From positions 248,001-312,000 of the forward strand of contig NZ_CP051677.1 in assembly GCF_012849055.1 (NCBI RefSeq): DNA of 64,000 bases. The letters run 5' to 3'. The notes beneath the pieces were generated by a model that saw only the letters and a list, made by a program, of their open reading frames with translations, was not told where the DNA came from and did no database searches. Made by a program: the position numbers and the translations under genes. Shown piece by piece: positions 42,180-50,898 of this stretch. Source of the DNA: Spirosoma rhododendri. GTDB taxonomy: Bacteria; Bacteroidota; Bacteroidia; Cytophagales; Spirosomataceae. Numbering within the stretch: the stretch's first letter is position 1; each line of letters begins with the position of its first letter.

Positions 42180-42602
42180 CTAGCGGCAATGCTTATTATC
42201 ATACACTGATTTGGCCAGCGAATCGACACCCGCTATACCCTTTCCAGTTTTTACGATCTCCTCTAATTTTACCCTATCTACCTCGTACCAAGTACAAGTC
42301 ATGCCACTGTTTACGTCTACTTCAACGCCCAAGCGTTGTTCAGTTTTATGGTACCAGATTGCGTGTCGGTTTCCCTGCGCTGGGTCACTGTCGCGGAACG
42401 AATACATCACCCGGTAGAAGTCGTCGGAAGGTAGTCGATTAAACCGGCCTGCTATGTGGTTGAGCGTTGCGTTTTGCGCGTCGAACTTTGAATCGAACGT
42501 TCCCATATCCCCGTACCTATCCAGCCCAAGCGGATTTGAGATATCACATGAGAAACAGCCTACCAGCAGGAAGGCAAGACTAGTTTTTGCGTTGAGTTTC
42601 AT
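42180..42602 (-). CDS. Hypothetical lipoprotein
   Basis: The 140-residue protein has a short charged start, a hydrophobic stretch and a lipobox ending LLVGC near residue 16 (MKLNAKTSLAFLLVGC), so it should be exported and lipid-anchored. The mature part is mixed alpha/beta in composition with conserved-looking YRVMYSFRDSDP and TCTWYEVDRVKLEEIVKTGK. I do not recognise the family. It is transcribed towards the IscA-type gene, and the GNAT/SDR pair lies upstream on the same strand 32 bases away. Confidence 0.6.
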   Translation of the reverse strand: MKLNAKTSLAFLLVGCFSCDISNPLGLDRYGDMGTFDSKFDAQNATLNHIAGRFNRLPSDDFYRVMYSFRDSDPAQGNRHAIWYHKTEQRLGVEVDVNSGMTCTWYEVDRVKLEEIVKTGKGIAGVDSLAKSVYDNKHCR

Positions 42603-42634
42603 ACTGTTTTTATGAGATCACGCAATGTACCTGT

Positions 42635-43153
42635 TCAGCCCGGATATTCCCACCACAGCATATTCTCAAAACGGTCGAAGAGGTGAAAATCGTTTTTTTC
42701 CAGCACCCGCTGCGACGCTACATTTTCCACATTGGTATCGGCCGTAACCCGCAGCACACCCGGCTGTTGCAGCACCCAATCGACCAGACCACCGACCATT
42801 TCGGTCATGTAGCCCTGCCGCTGCCGGGACGGGTAGGTGCCGTAGCCAATCTCCACCGTACCCGTTTCGTCGGGCTCCCCCTTGAATTTAGCTTCAGCTA
42901 CGATCTGCTGCCGCTCGTCATCAATCGCGACCCAGATCGTGTGGAAGAGCGGATCGAAGCGGGGGTCGAGCAGGCGCGGGATGGTATATCCCCGAATAAT
43001 GCTCAGCAGCGGCTCCGTCACAACGCGGGGGCCGGTTCTCAGGTGCAACGCCTGCTCCAGCCGGTAGCTATCGGCGATGTGCAGCCGTAGTTCGGGTAGC
43101 GTCAGCGGGCGCAGCGTCAGGCGGGGGTAGTCAGCATGGCAACGGGTTGACAA
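42635..43153 (-). CDS. GNAT-family N-acetyltransferase
   Basis: The 172-residue protein fits the RimJ/RimL-like branch of GNAT: RLTLRPLTLPELRLHI near the N-terminus, GTVEIGYGTYPSRQRQGYMT with the acetyl-CoA loop RQRQGY, and TADTNVENVASQRVLEKNDF. The acceptor is unknown. The start appears to be TTG at 43153, one base beyond the SDR stop, since no ATG exists in a sensible position. This suggests translational coupling with the SDR gene. Confidence 0.82.
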   Translation of the reverse strand: MSTRCHADYPRLTLRPLTLPELRLHIADSYRLEQALHLRTGPRVVTEPLLSIIRGYTIPRLLDPRFDPLFHTIWVAIDDERQQIVAEAKFKGEPDETGTVEIGYGTYPSRQRQGYMTEMVGGLVDWVLQQPGVLRVTADTNVENVASQRVLEKNDFHLFDRFENMLWWEYPG

Positions 43154-43154
43154 A

Positions 43155-43937
43155 TCAGTACTGTCCTTCGCTCACACTCCAGCCCCCGTCGATGGTTAGC
43201 ACCTGCCCGGTGGTGAAGCGCGATTGATCGGACATGAAGTAGACCGCTGCACCAGACAAATCGTTGGGATGGCCGATGCGTCCCCCATCAAGTGGTTGTT
43301 TCGACGGGATGAACGCCATGATCTTATCGTCGTTGACGGCCCGCTGCGACATGGGTGTTTCGACCAGCGACGGCACCAGCACGTTGACCCGGATATTCTG
43401 ACTGGCGTAGTACGATGCGACCGACCGCGAAAAGCCGATCACGGCCGACTTAGCAGCAGCATAGGCATGGGTCGCGAAATAAGCCGGTGATGGTGATTGC
43501 CCCAGCACCGAGCCCATGTTCAGAATGGTACCACCCGATTCCTGCGCGCGAAAGGCCCGCACAGCCGCCTGATTCGACAGCATCATGGCCGTCAGGTTGG
43601 TGTTCATCGTATACTGCCAACCGTCGAGGGTTAGTTCGTGCAGGGGGCCATCGCCAAACCGCCGACCGCTGCCTCCGGCCACGTGATAGAGTCCGTCGAA
43701 GCCACCGAAAATCTGCTGACACAGCCCTATTGCTTTGGGGGCCGTTTGCGGATCGGCCGCGTCGCCCGACATAGCGAGACCGTTGCCACTCAATTGTTGT
43801 TCGGCTTTGGCACCGTTTTCGGGGTTGCGGCCAACGACTACGACCTGCGCCCCTTCGGCCACAAACGACTGTGCTGCTGCCAGCCCCATGCCCGTTGTAC
43901 CGCCAATAACTACGATTTTTTTATCTGTTAACCACAT
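43155..43937 (-). CDS. SDR-family oxidoreductase
   Basis: The 260-residue protein is a classical short-chain dehydrogenase: NAD(P)-binding GGTTGMGLAAA, the ADP-ribose segment VVVVGRNPENG, the catalytic Ser in NMGSVLGQS, and a Tyr followed by Lys in HAYAAAKSAV. The C-terminal SRFTTGQVLTIDGGWS is the usual SDR ending. The start ATG 43937 (MWLTDKKIVVIGG) matches homologues. It pairs with the GNAT gene downstream. The substrate is not indicated. Confidence 0.9.
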   Translation of the reverse strand: MWLTDKKIVVIGGTTGMGLAAAQSFVAEGAQVVVVGRNPENGAKAEQQLSGNGLAMSGDAADPQTAPKAIGLCQQIFGGFDGLYHVAGGSGRRFGDGPLHELTLDGWQYTMNTNLTAMMLSNQAAVRAFRAQESGGTILNMGSVLGQSPSPAYFATHAYAAAKSAVIGFSRSVASYYASQNIRVNVLVPSLVETPMSQRAVNDDKIMAFIPSKQPLDGGRIGHPNDLSGAAVYFMSDQSRFTTGQVLTIDGGWSVSEGQY

Positions 43938-44031
43938 TTGTTTGGTTGACCCGTCTGGAACTTTGCGCGCAAGAAACGAAATTGCCTGTCTACTCCCAAC
44001 AGGATTCATACTCCTGGCAACCCTTTCCTGC

Positions 44032-45762
44032 ATGCGTTTTACGACTACCTGTTTTGCTCTCCTGTTTGCCGCCGGTTCACTTTCTGCACAACCTGCCCCC
44101 TCAATCAGCTACGAAACCAGCGCCGTGCATCCGCTCATGGTGCAATTTGACGCCGACCGGGGTAGCCTGAATCGGTTCTATGTGATCGAAAACTCGCCCG
44201 AACGTCGGGAGCGGTTCAAGAAGCTACGAACCGATTACCTGGCTCAGTTACAGGCGTTGCCGTTCGACCAGATGAACACTGACAGCCGGGTCGATTACTT
44301 ACTATTTCAGCGCAACCTCCGCAACGACCTGACCAAACTGGAACAGGAAGAAGCCGAGATGAAGCAGATTCAGCCGTGGTTTTCCTTTGCCGGTACGTTG
44401 TATACGCTCGAAAAAGAACGGCGACGCGGTAAGGTTCTCGACGCCCGGCAGGTAGCCGCCGACCTGACAGCCCTATCGGCGCAGGTTGAAGCCGCTCATC
44501 GGCAGGTCGAGAAACTAGGGCCGATTGATCCGGCCATTGCGCGTCGCGCGAACCGGACGGCAGTTGGGCTGAAAACGGCCCTCGAATCGGTGTTCAATTT
44601 TTACAACGAATATGATCCGCAGTTTACGTGGTGGGTACCGCAGCCGTACCAACGGGCCGACAGTTTGCTGGCCAATTATGCCGCTCTGTTTGGTCGGCGG
44701 GCGAAGCGTAGTTCGGGAGCCAAAACCGACAGCAGCGGTATCGTCGGTACGGCCGTCGGGCGCGACGAACTGGTGCGGCAGCTTCAGTACGAACTCATCC
44801 CCTACTCGCCCGACGAGCTGATTCAGATTGCCAACCGTGAATTTGCCTGGTGTGACCGGGAGTTGCTAAAAGCGTCGCGCGAGATGGGTTTCGGCGACAA
44901 CTGGAAAGCCGCACAGGAGAAAGTCAAAAACAGCTATGTCGCGCCCGGCCACCAGCCCGAACTGATTCTACGGCTCTACAACGAATCGATTGATTTTCTG
45001 AAAAAGAACGACCTCATCACCATTCCGCCGGTGGCCGAAGAAACGTGGCGCATGAGTATGATGTCGCCCGAACGGCAGCGGGTCAATCCGTTTTTTCTGG
45101 GTGGTGAAGAGATCATTATCTCCTACCCCACGGGCAGCATGAGCGAAGCCGACAAGCTGATGAGTATGCGCGGCAACAACCCCCATTTCTCCCGCTCGAC
45201 GGTGCATCACGAACTCATCGCGGGGCACCATCTGGAGTTTTTCATGAACAACCGATACAAGACCTACCGCAATTTCGACACACCGTTCTGGGTCGAAGGG
45301 TGGTCGCTGTACTGGGAAATGCTGCTGTGGGACAAAGGCTTTCCGCAATCGCCCGAAGACCGGATCGGGATGCTGTTCTGGCGGATGCACCGCTGCGCCC
45401 GCATTATTTTCTCGCTCAACTATCACCTCGGGCAGTGGTCACCCCAGCAGTGCATCGACTTTCTGGTCGACCGGGTAGGTTTCGAGCGGGCCAACGCTGA
45501 GGGCGAGGTGCGCCGGTCGTTTGTGGGCGGCTATCCTCCGCTGTACCAGCTGGCCTACATGACGGGTGGATTTCAGTTCTACGCCTTGCAGAAAGAACTC
45601 GTCGGTAGTGGCAAAATGACCAACAAGCAATTTCACGACACGATCATGCGGATGAACGCGCTGCCCGTCGAGATGATCCGCGCCATTCTGATTGATCAGC
45701 CGCTGCGCCGGGATTTCAAGACGAGCTGGCGGTTCTATGATCTGAATGGCCCGAAAAAATAA
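44032..45762 (+). CDS. DUF885-family exported protein, putative metallopeptidase
   Basis: The 576-residue protein has a signal peptide (MRFTTTCFALLFAAGSLSAQ) and the all-helical DUF885 architecture. The key motif HELIAGHH (residues 393-399 with flanking His392) corresponds to the family's HEaxPGHH zinc motif, with Ile-Ala in place of the usual residues before Gly. Other family features are PFWVEGWSLYWEMLLWD and a late RRSFVGGYPPLYQLAYMTGG. Members are thought to be carboxypeptidase-like zinc enzymes. The open frame extends upstream into the SDR gene region, but the signal peptide fixes the start at 44032. It is divergent from the SDR gene. Confidence 0.82.
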   Translation: MRFTTTCFALLFAAGSLSAQPAPSISYETSAVHPLMVQFDADRGSLNRFYVIENSPERRERFKKLRTDYLAQLQALPFDQMNTDSRVDYLLFQRNLRNDLTKLEQEEAEMKQIQPWFSFAGTLYTLEKERRRGKVLDARQVAADLTALSAQVEAAHRQVEKLGPIDPAIARRANRTAVGLKTALESVFNFYNEYDPQFTWWVPQPYQRADSLLANYAALFGRRAKRSSGAKTDSSGIVGTAVGRDELVRQLQYELIPYSPDELIQIANREFAWCDRELLKASREMGFGDNWKAAQEKVKNSYVAPGHQPELILRLYNESIDFLKKNDLITIPPVAEETWRMSMMSPERQRVNPFFLGGEEIIISYPTGSMSEADKLMSMRGNNPHFSRSTVHHELIAGHHLEFFMNNRYKTYRNFDTPFWVEGWSLYWEMLLWDKGFPQSPEDRIGMLFWRMHRCARIIFSLNYHLGQWSPQQCIDFLVDRVGFERANAEGEVRRSFVGGYPPLYQLAYMTGGFQFYALQKELVGSGKMTNKQFHDTIMRMNALPVEMIRAILIDQPLRRDFKTSWRFYDLNGPKK

Positions 45763-45792
45763 AACCCGGCCAAGGAGCCGGGCTTATCCAGT
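45763..45792. terminator. Terminator between DUF885 gene and dioxygenase gene
   Basis: AAACCCGGC and GCCGGGCTT flank CAAGGA, just after the DUF885 stop. On the minus strand a T run follows, so it may also serve the dioxygenase gene. Confidence 0.7.
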
Positions 45793-45866
45793 AGCACTCT
45801 ATCAACACGTGTGACCTTGCGGCCACAAAATCTGAAGGGTCATTTCGTATCTGCTGTCTTGCCGGA

Positions 45867-46610
45867 TCAGGCGCTGACTACGATGGTATGCGTCAGGGTG
45901 TAGCCGCTCGAAATACTCCCCGATACGGTGGCTAGTTCGTTGGTGTAGCCATCGCCAAAGACATTGTCTCGTTCGTTCAGGGTATCCTGCGCGCCTTTCG
46001 TGTACCCATACGACTGGGCCGTCGTGTACACCGCATTCGAGATGTCGTACGGAAAAGCAATCTGCGTTACCAGCAGCGACTTGCCCGACGAGTTGTATAC
46101 GTGGACGTGAATATGCGGAGCGCGACCACCGTACCAACCGGGGAAAATTGACGTGAACGACGCTAGTCCGTTCGAGTCGGTTGTCTGACGGCCACGGAGA
46201 AAATCGACACTGGTATAGTTGGTACTCTGCATGCCGGTCCCGCCGTATTCCGAATAGTTACCATCTTTATCGCAGTGCCACACATCGACCAAGGCACCCG
46301 ACAGGGCTGCACAACTGGCGTTCGCGTTTTTGATGGTAATGTTCATCGTAAAGGCTACGCCGGTCCGGTCGTCGCGAATGTCTTTACGGACAAACTTGGC
46401 CGGTGATTTAGTCGGAAACGGCCCTTCCGTTTCCGAGTTGGTCACGGTGCAGTTGCTCGCCGAACTCCCGTTTGTCGATCCACCCGACGTGGTCGTTGAT
46501 CCTGTCGATGTCGTCGACGTGGGTTCGATATCGGTTTGGTTGCAGCTACTAATGGCGACGATGCCCAGCAGGCTACCAAAACCGCGTTTCAAAAAATCTT
46601 TCCGTTCCAT
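45867..46610 (-). CDS. Exported intradiol ring-cleavage dioxygenase family lipoprotein
   Basis: The 247-residue protein begins with KRGFGSLLGIVAISSC, a lipoprotein-type signal with Cys23, then a Ser/Thr/Gly-rich linker (residues 28-53). The dioxygenase domain starts at SETEGPFPTKSP and has the four non-heme Fe(III) ligands: Tyr119 in DGNYS, Tyr160 in PGWYGGR, His166 and His168 in APHIHVHV. The catechol-cleaving enzymes of this family are usually cytoplasmic. Secreted relatives with this TEGPFP start are common in Bacteroidota and actinobacteria, and their aromatic substrates are unknown. It is a single gene, convergent with the DUF885 gene. Confidence 0.85.
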   Translation of the reverse strand: MERKDFLKRGFGSLLGIVAISSCNQTDIEPTSTTSTGSTTTSGGSTNGSSASNCTVTNSETEGPFPTKSPAKFVRKDIRDDRTGVAFTMNITIKNANASCAALSGALVDVWHCDKDGNYSEYGGTGMQSTNYTSVDFLRGRQTTDSNGLASFTSIFPGWYGGRAPHIHVHVYNSSGKSLLVTQIAFPYDISNAVYTTAQSYGYTKGAQDTLNERDNVFGDGYTNELATVSGSISSGYTLTHTIVVSA

Positions 46611-46869
46611 GCCTGGCCTTCTTGTTATAAATGATCTTGTTTCAGCCAGGATAACGCCCCATGTATCACCCTCCGTTGCGCCGACTACAGACTAAGCGGT
46701 TAATGCCCTGAATGTGTCGGTGAACCCGAAAATAGGTTTGTTAGGCAGTACGAATGTCCGACGCAAAGCGTTGCAGCGAGTCATCATTAATTGGGATCTG
46801 TTGCTGAAAGGGCAACAGAACGGTTGGTAGCGCGTATTTTCGTCATCACAATCGACTCCTTCCCCCAAC

Positions 46870-47550
46870 GTGGCTGCTTTCTTCGACATTCATACCATCC
46901 TGTTTACCGTCTGGGGGTATCCCATGAGTTACCTGGAGTTCTTCGGCGTCGTGTCGGGCGGACTGGCAACCTGGCTGGCGGCCCGCGCTAACATCTGGAG
47001 CTGGCCGGTCGGGGCAGCTAGCGTAACGCTGTTCTTTTTTCTGTTCTACCAGATTCAGCTTTACCCAGACATGTTTTTGCAGGTCTTTTTCGTCATCACA
47101 AACCTGTACGGCTGGTGGCGCTGGACACACCCCAAAACCGGGGAAGCCGATAAACAGAACGAACTCCGCATCACCCGCCTGACGGGTCGCCCGCTGATCC
47201 TGACGCTGGCAAGCGGACTGGTAGCTACGCTGGGGCTGGGCGCACTGGCGCAAAACCTGCACCGGCTGTTTCCGGTCCTGTTCAGCCAGCCCAGCGCGTT
47301 TCCGTATCTCGATTCATTCACGACGGTGATGAGCATCGTCGGCACGTTTATGATGATCCAGAAAAAGCTGGAATGCTGGTGGGTCTGGCTGGTGATCGAT
47401 CTTATCAGCACCTATATCTACTTCATCAAGGGCGTCAAACTGGTCGGGATTGAATACGCTGTTTTCTGCCTGATTGCGTTTCAGGGAGCCTGGCACTGGA
47501 CCCGCGAATACCGGTCGTACCAAACAGATCGGCAACCCGCTCATTTGTAG
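46870..47550 (+). CDS. pnuC: Nicotinamide riboside transporter PnuC-type
   Basis: The 226-residue protein has seven to eight membrane spans and the family motifs FFGVVSGGLATWLAARANIW, SWPVGAASV, NLYGWWRW and WWVWLVIDLISTYIYF. PnuC carriers move nicotinamide riboside by facilitated diffusion and rely on cytoplasmic phosphorylation for trapping. The start is GTG at 46870, because FFDIHTILFTVWGYPMSYLE is the typical Bacteroidota N-terminus; ATG 46924 would remove the first span. Thiamine-specific relatives (PnuT) exist in this phylum, but I see no thiamine riboswitch upstream. No nadR-type kinase lies next to it. The gap 46611-46869 shows nothing else recognisable. Confidence 0.88.
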   Translation: MAAFFDIHTILFTVWGYPMSYLEFFGVVSGGLATWLAARANIWSWPVGAASVTLFFFLFYQIQLYPDMFLQVFFVITNLYGWWRWTHPKTGEADKQNELRITRLTGRPLILTLASGLVATLGLGALAQNLHRLFPVLFSQPSAFPYLDSFTTVMSIVGTFMMIQKKLECWWVWLVIDLISTYIYFIKGVKLVGIEYAVFCLIAFQGAWHWTREYRSYQTDRQPAHL

Positions 47551-47734
47551 AATTGGTGGCCTATTTCGTCAGGCAATTGTCTTATTAATCTGGTAGTCAG
47601 TACGTTATTTTCGGTATCGTTTGTCTTACTCGACTTGGCGTAACGAGTATAACCCTAAATACATCCACTATAACTATTTAAAGAATTTCAATCAGTAACC
47701 CACTGATAACTATGAACTTATTTTTTAAGTTATA

Positions 47735-47742
47735 TAATTTTG
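47735..47742 (+). promoter_or_regulatory. -7 box (TAATTTTG) before the CBM48 gene
   Basis: The octamer fits TAnnTTTG and lies 25 bases before the start codon in an AT-rich region (47690-47767). The -33 element is unclear. Confidence 0.45.
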
Positions 47743-47767
47743 CAACAAAACCAAACGAAAACCTCTT

Positions 47768-48076
47768 ATGGCAGTTGCCAAACAATTTCTGAAAAGTAAG
47801 CCTGTTGCCAAAGTAACGTTCGAATTGTCAGCCGAAGCAGTCAATGGTGCGAAAACGGTTGCCGTAGCCGGTGAATTCAACAACTGGGACGCATCAGCTC
47901 AAGCGCTAAAGAAGCAAAAGGACGGTTCGTACAAGACGACGGTTGAACTGCCCGTTGGTGGCGAGTACCAATACCGGTACATCCTCGACGGTACGAAATG
48001 GGAAAACGATTGGGCTGCCGATAAGTATGTAGCCAGCGGTGTTTCGGGAGACGAAAATTCAGTAGTTGTTCTGTAA
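47768..48076 (+). CDS. Stand-alone glycogen-binding (CBM48/isoamylase early set) domain protein
   Basis: The 102-residue cytoplasmic protein is one CBM48-type beta-sandwich: VAVAGEFNNWDASAQALKKQ, DGSYKTTVELPVGGEYQYRY and DGTKWENDWAADKY are the AMPK-type glycogen-binding signatures, with the Trp in NNWD and Trp in KWEND as sugar contacts. No catalytic domain follows. Free-standing versions are widespread in Bacteroidota; a role in glycogen granules or as an accessory protein is plausible, but no glycogen gene is adjacent. A strong symmetric terminator follows immediately. Confidence 0.88.
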   Translation: MAVAKQFLKSKPVAKVTFELSAEAVNGAKTVAVAGEFNNWDASAQALKKQKDGSYKTTVELPVGGEYQYRYILDGTKWENDWAADKYVASGVSGDENSVVVL

Positions 48077-48080
48077 GGAC

Positions 48081-48138
48081 ATCAAATAAAAAGTGGGCGG
48101 ATAAACTTAGAAGTTTATCCGCCCACTTTTTATTTGAT
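48081..48138 (+). terminator. Long-stem bidirectional terminator after the CBM48 gene
   Basis: A perfect inverted repeat of 28 bases per arm (ATCAAATAAAAAGTGGGCGG and on) with a two-base loop. T and A runs lie in the stem ends, so it should stop transcription from both sides. The remaining bases to 48280 are AT-rich with nothing recognised. Confidence 0.85.
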
Positions 48139-48299
48139 CACTTTCAAACCTGAACGAATCAGTTAAATAAGTGTACTTTCTGTAATAATAGCAATCTCCT
48201 TACCCCCTTATTTTTAAATCGCTATTATAAGCAGAATGCAATAGATACGAAAAATCACAATTTGTACATTTTTCAGAAGCGTATGCTACTGAAATAGGT

Positions 48300-49207
48300 T
48301 TACAAAGGGGAACAAAACGGCTTGTCGATTTGCAGTGGCACATTTCCAAACCGAACTCGCTTGTAAGGATACCATTTTAACCGCTGATGACCAACTTGCC
48401 GGTGAGCTTGGTTTGGAGTTTGGTAATTCAGTGACGCATGAGGACGCAGTGAATTATAAGTCCGAATAGCCTGGCCAACGGTCGTCTCGGCCAAGCCAAA
48501 GTTGACAAAGCCATGCAGTCGAAAGTCATACTTCAACGTGCGAAAGACCCGTTCGGCTAAAGCATTTTCATTTGGGTCACCTGATTCGGTCATACTAATA
48601 ACAATGCCTGCCTGACGAAGCCGGGCCACATAAGCCCTGAACAGTACTGAACGCCCCGATCTGAGTGATGGATGAGCGATTTGCTGGTCTGTCCTCGATC
48701 ACCCAGTGCCATCTCTAGAGCCGCCAGCGGTCCCTTGGCTTCTAATGTTTTGTGCACTGACCAACCCACGATTTTGCGCGAGTAAGCATCCAGAATAATT
48801 GATACATAGGCGAAGCTAGTACCCGCTCGAACGTAGCTTAGATCACTTACCCAAAGTTGATTGGCAGCCGTTGGTTTGAGATCTTTAACCCGATTAGGAT
48901 ACGTCTTCAAGCCATGTCCAGAATCAGTCGTACGCACGTATGCTCGTTTCTTGACTAGCAGCAAACCATTGATTTTTAATAGGTTATGTAGCTTGTCACG
49001 ACCTAACTTGATCTGGTGAACAGCCAAGAAAGCCTGCATCATTTCATGTAATTTAGTGGTTCCTAAGCCGGGTACCTGTCGGCGTAGCCGCATCACTTCG
49101 GCCAACACCAGGCTAGCCTGAAAACCCGCTTTTTGCTGTCGCCTGGTAGCCGCATACCAGGCGTATCGTGTTAATCCAAACAGCCCACACAACTGCTCCA
49201 TGCCCAC
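48300..49207 (-). pseudogene. IS3-family transposase orfB, frameshifted
   Basis: The rve integrase core is present: the first Asp in LWVSDLSYV, the second in HHSDRGVQY and the Glu in NENALAERVFRT. The reading frame changes after GVQYCSG (near 48624). The sequence has a G3 run where one more G would continue as AYVARLRQAGIVIS in the other frame. So a one-base loss splits orfB into 48590-49207 and 48300-48629, separating the second Asp from the catalytic Glu. Through the A6G slippery site, the natural product would be an OrfAB fusion reading KKVWHQTVDQLTRRYP across the junction. With the break, it should not be functional unless the missing base is a sequencing error. Confidence 0.85.
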
Positions 49208-49224
49208 CAGGGGATAGCGACGAG

Positions 49225-49620
49225 TCAGTTGGTCGACGGTTTGGTGCCAGACTTTTTTAGGATCTTGATCTGGAGTTGTTCTTCGGCAATTTGGATAGCC
49301 GCTTCGAAGGCTTCAGCTTTGAGTTTGAGGTGCTGATTTTCGGCTTCGGTAGCACTCAATCGTCGCTCAAGTGCTTTGATGTAGGCCTCCTGATTGTGCT
49401 TTTTCATCCGCTTGAAATACCGGTAAGGATACAGAAAAGGAGCTAGTCGGTGTTTGTAATACCAGCGGTTGAGCTGGCGCAATTCCTTGAGCGAAATATG
49501 CAGGTACTGCTGGATGTCGGCCGGCTGAGCAATTTCGGCCCGGTAGATTGACACGACGCGTCGCTTAAAATGGAGCGATTTTCTAGTTTTCTTATTTCGT
49601 TGTAATACGCTAATATACAT
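49225..49620 (-). CDS. IS3-family orfA (helix-turn-helix DNA-binding protein)
   Basis: The 131-residue protein has a helix-turn-helix region (about 20-60, FKRRVVSIYRAEIAQPADIQ) and a leucine-zipper helix (about 85-122, ALERRLSATEAENQHLKLK), the usual OrfA layout for end recognition and multimerisation. It ends KILKKSGTKPSTN after the A AAA AAG slippery site at 49258-49252. A -1 shift there joins it to the orfB frame. It overlaps nothing else. Confidence 0.85.
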   Translation of the reverse strand: MYISVLQRNKKTRKSLHFKRRVVSIYRAEIAQPADIQQYLHISLKELRQLNRWYYKHRLAPFLYPYRYFKRMKKHNQEAYIKALERRLSATEAENQHLKLKAEAFEAAIQIAEEQLQIKILKKSGTKPSTN

Positions 49621-49734
49621 TGGCTTACTGATTTAGTGTTGACTAAATTCAGTAGCATACGATGTGTTGTATAATCAGTCTTATGTTAAGCACGGGATAA
49701 AGCGAGCACTTTGTTCCCGTGCTTTCCTACTGTT

Positions 49735-50655
49735 CTACACTGCGAAGCTGTCAGACTCGACGTAGGCATTGATGACGGCGGTTTCACCGTCTTTGCCGGG
49801 CATTGAATTGCCGTGCTCCATGCCAAACACGAACTCTTTATTCTCGGCCTTGGCTTTTTTGTACACGTGCTGAAGCACTTTCTTGTAATTGATCTCGCCC
49901 GTTGTTGGCTCTTTCCGGCCGGGGTTATCGCCGATTTGAAAATAGGCGATTTCAGGCCACGTCCAGTCGATGTTACTGATTACGTTACCCTCGTTTTTCT
50001 GCATATGGTAAATGTCATACAGCAGCTTACACGACGGGCTGTTGACACCCCGGCAGATTTCATAAGTCTGATCGGAGGTACGCAGAAATAGATTCGGCGT
50101 GTCGCTCAGCGGTTCCAGTACCATCGTCAGGCTAGCGGGTTCAAGGATTTCGGCACCCCGGCGCAGCGCATCGATCACATTACCGGTCTGCACACCAATC
50201 GGTAGTCGCCGTTCGAAATCCCCCGGTACGACGGTCGTCCACTTGGCGTTGACGCGCTTCGCTGTCTCGACCGCTTTCCGGCAACCGTTCAGGAAAATAT
50301 CGATATATTCGGGTTTGCCGGCCGCCAGCGTATTCGCACCGTTGCCGCCTTTGTCGAGCACAAAAACGCCCATCGTGATACCGAGCCGGGCCATCTCTTT
50401 TCCCATCTTCTCCTGCATGGCTACATCGCGGCCCATCATGCCATTATCCTCGAACGCCGTGAAGCCCATATCAGCCATGTATTTCAACTGATCGATGGGG
50501 TCTTTACCCGCCGTATTCTCAAACATACCGATGTGCGGGGCGTATTTGAGTTTGAAGCTGTGCTTCGCCTGTGGAATGGGTTCGGCGTACAGTTGATCGG
50601 CGAGGGCTACCCCCGCGAGTCCAGCTGTAGACTTTACAAAATGGCGTCGTTGCAT
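49735..50655 (-). CDS. Exported TIM-barrel protein, hydroxypyruvate isomerase/AP-endonuclease-2 family
   Basis: The 306-residue protein starts at ATG 50655 with a twin-arginine-like signal (MQRRHFVKSTAGLAGVALAD). The remainder is a sugar phosphate isomerase/epimerase-type barrel: FTAFEDNGMMGRDV, VVPGDFERRLPIG, LEPLSDTPNLFL (metal Glu), CKLLYDIYHMQKNEGN (Asp and His ligands) and FGMEHGNSMPG. Relatives act as hydroxypyruvate isomerases or on keto-sugars. It is the last gene of a minus-strand run with a PVC-type cytochrome, a GMC oxidoreductase and a small Tat protein, so it may process an oxidised sugar. Confidence 0.82.
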   Translation of the reverse strand: MQRRHFVKSTAGLAGVALADQLYAEPIPQAKHSFKLKYAPHIGMFENTAGKDPIDQLKYMADMGFTAFEDNGMMGRDVAMQEKMGKEMARLGITMGVFVLDKGGNGANTLAAGKPEYIDIFLNGCRKAVETAKRVNAKWTTVVPGDFERRLPIGVQTGNVIDALRRGAEILEPASLTMVLEPLSDTPNLFLRTSDQTYEICRGVNSPSCKLLYDIYHMQKNEGNVISNIDWTWPEIAYFQIGDNPGRKEPTTGEINYKKVLQHVYKKAKAENKEFVFGMEHGNSMPGKDGETAVINAYVESDSFAV

Positions 50656-50898
50656 ATTTTGAGTAGTGATTTTCTTGGTTATTTCTTGATTGTCTTGAAC
50701 TGTGATTTTTATGATTACGCTGATTGCACTGATTTTTTTGTTTGAATCACAGCCTATCTGTGTAATCAAATGAATCACAGTTCAAGATTGTCTGAACTAT
50801 GATTCATTTGATTATGTGATTTCGCTGATTTCAAAAAAAGAATCATAGTCCATCAGCGTAATCAAAAAAATCACACGGGGCCGCCCGGCGGTTCAGAA
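50656..50898. repeat. Intergenic AATCACAG-type repeat cluster with palindrome (family H)
   Basis: This AT-rich gap contains several copies of short units such as AATCACAG, GTAATCAAATGAATCA and CGCTGATTTC in both orientations. The best palindrome has 21-base arms (50764-50784 and 50793-50813) with one mismatch. No gene is seen. Confidence 0.75.

Larger units (their letters stand above)
48281..49660 (-). mobile_element. IS3-family insertion sequence (IS150-like layout), 1380 bp
   Basis: Terminal inverted repeats GTATGCTACTGAA open at 48281 and close at 49660. Inside are a minus-strand orfA and an orfB with DDE integrase motifs, in the arrangement of IS3-family elements. A slippery A AAA AAG lies at 49258-49252 for -1 frameshifting between orfA and orfB. 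No direct target duplication is obvious next to the repeats, so the ends may have diverged or recombined. A second frame break in orfB (see that entry) suggests the copy is inactive. Confidence 0.85.

Noticed and set aside
46686..46869. Riboswitch before pnuC
   Set aside because: Searched by eye for thiamine and NAD-type conserved segments; none found.
49252..49258. orfA/orfB frame change in the IS element as a mutation
   Set aside because: The A AAA AAG sequence is a known type of programmed -1 slippery site in IS3-family elements. Only the second break near 48624 is treated as damage.
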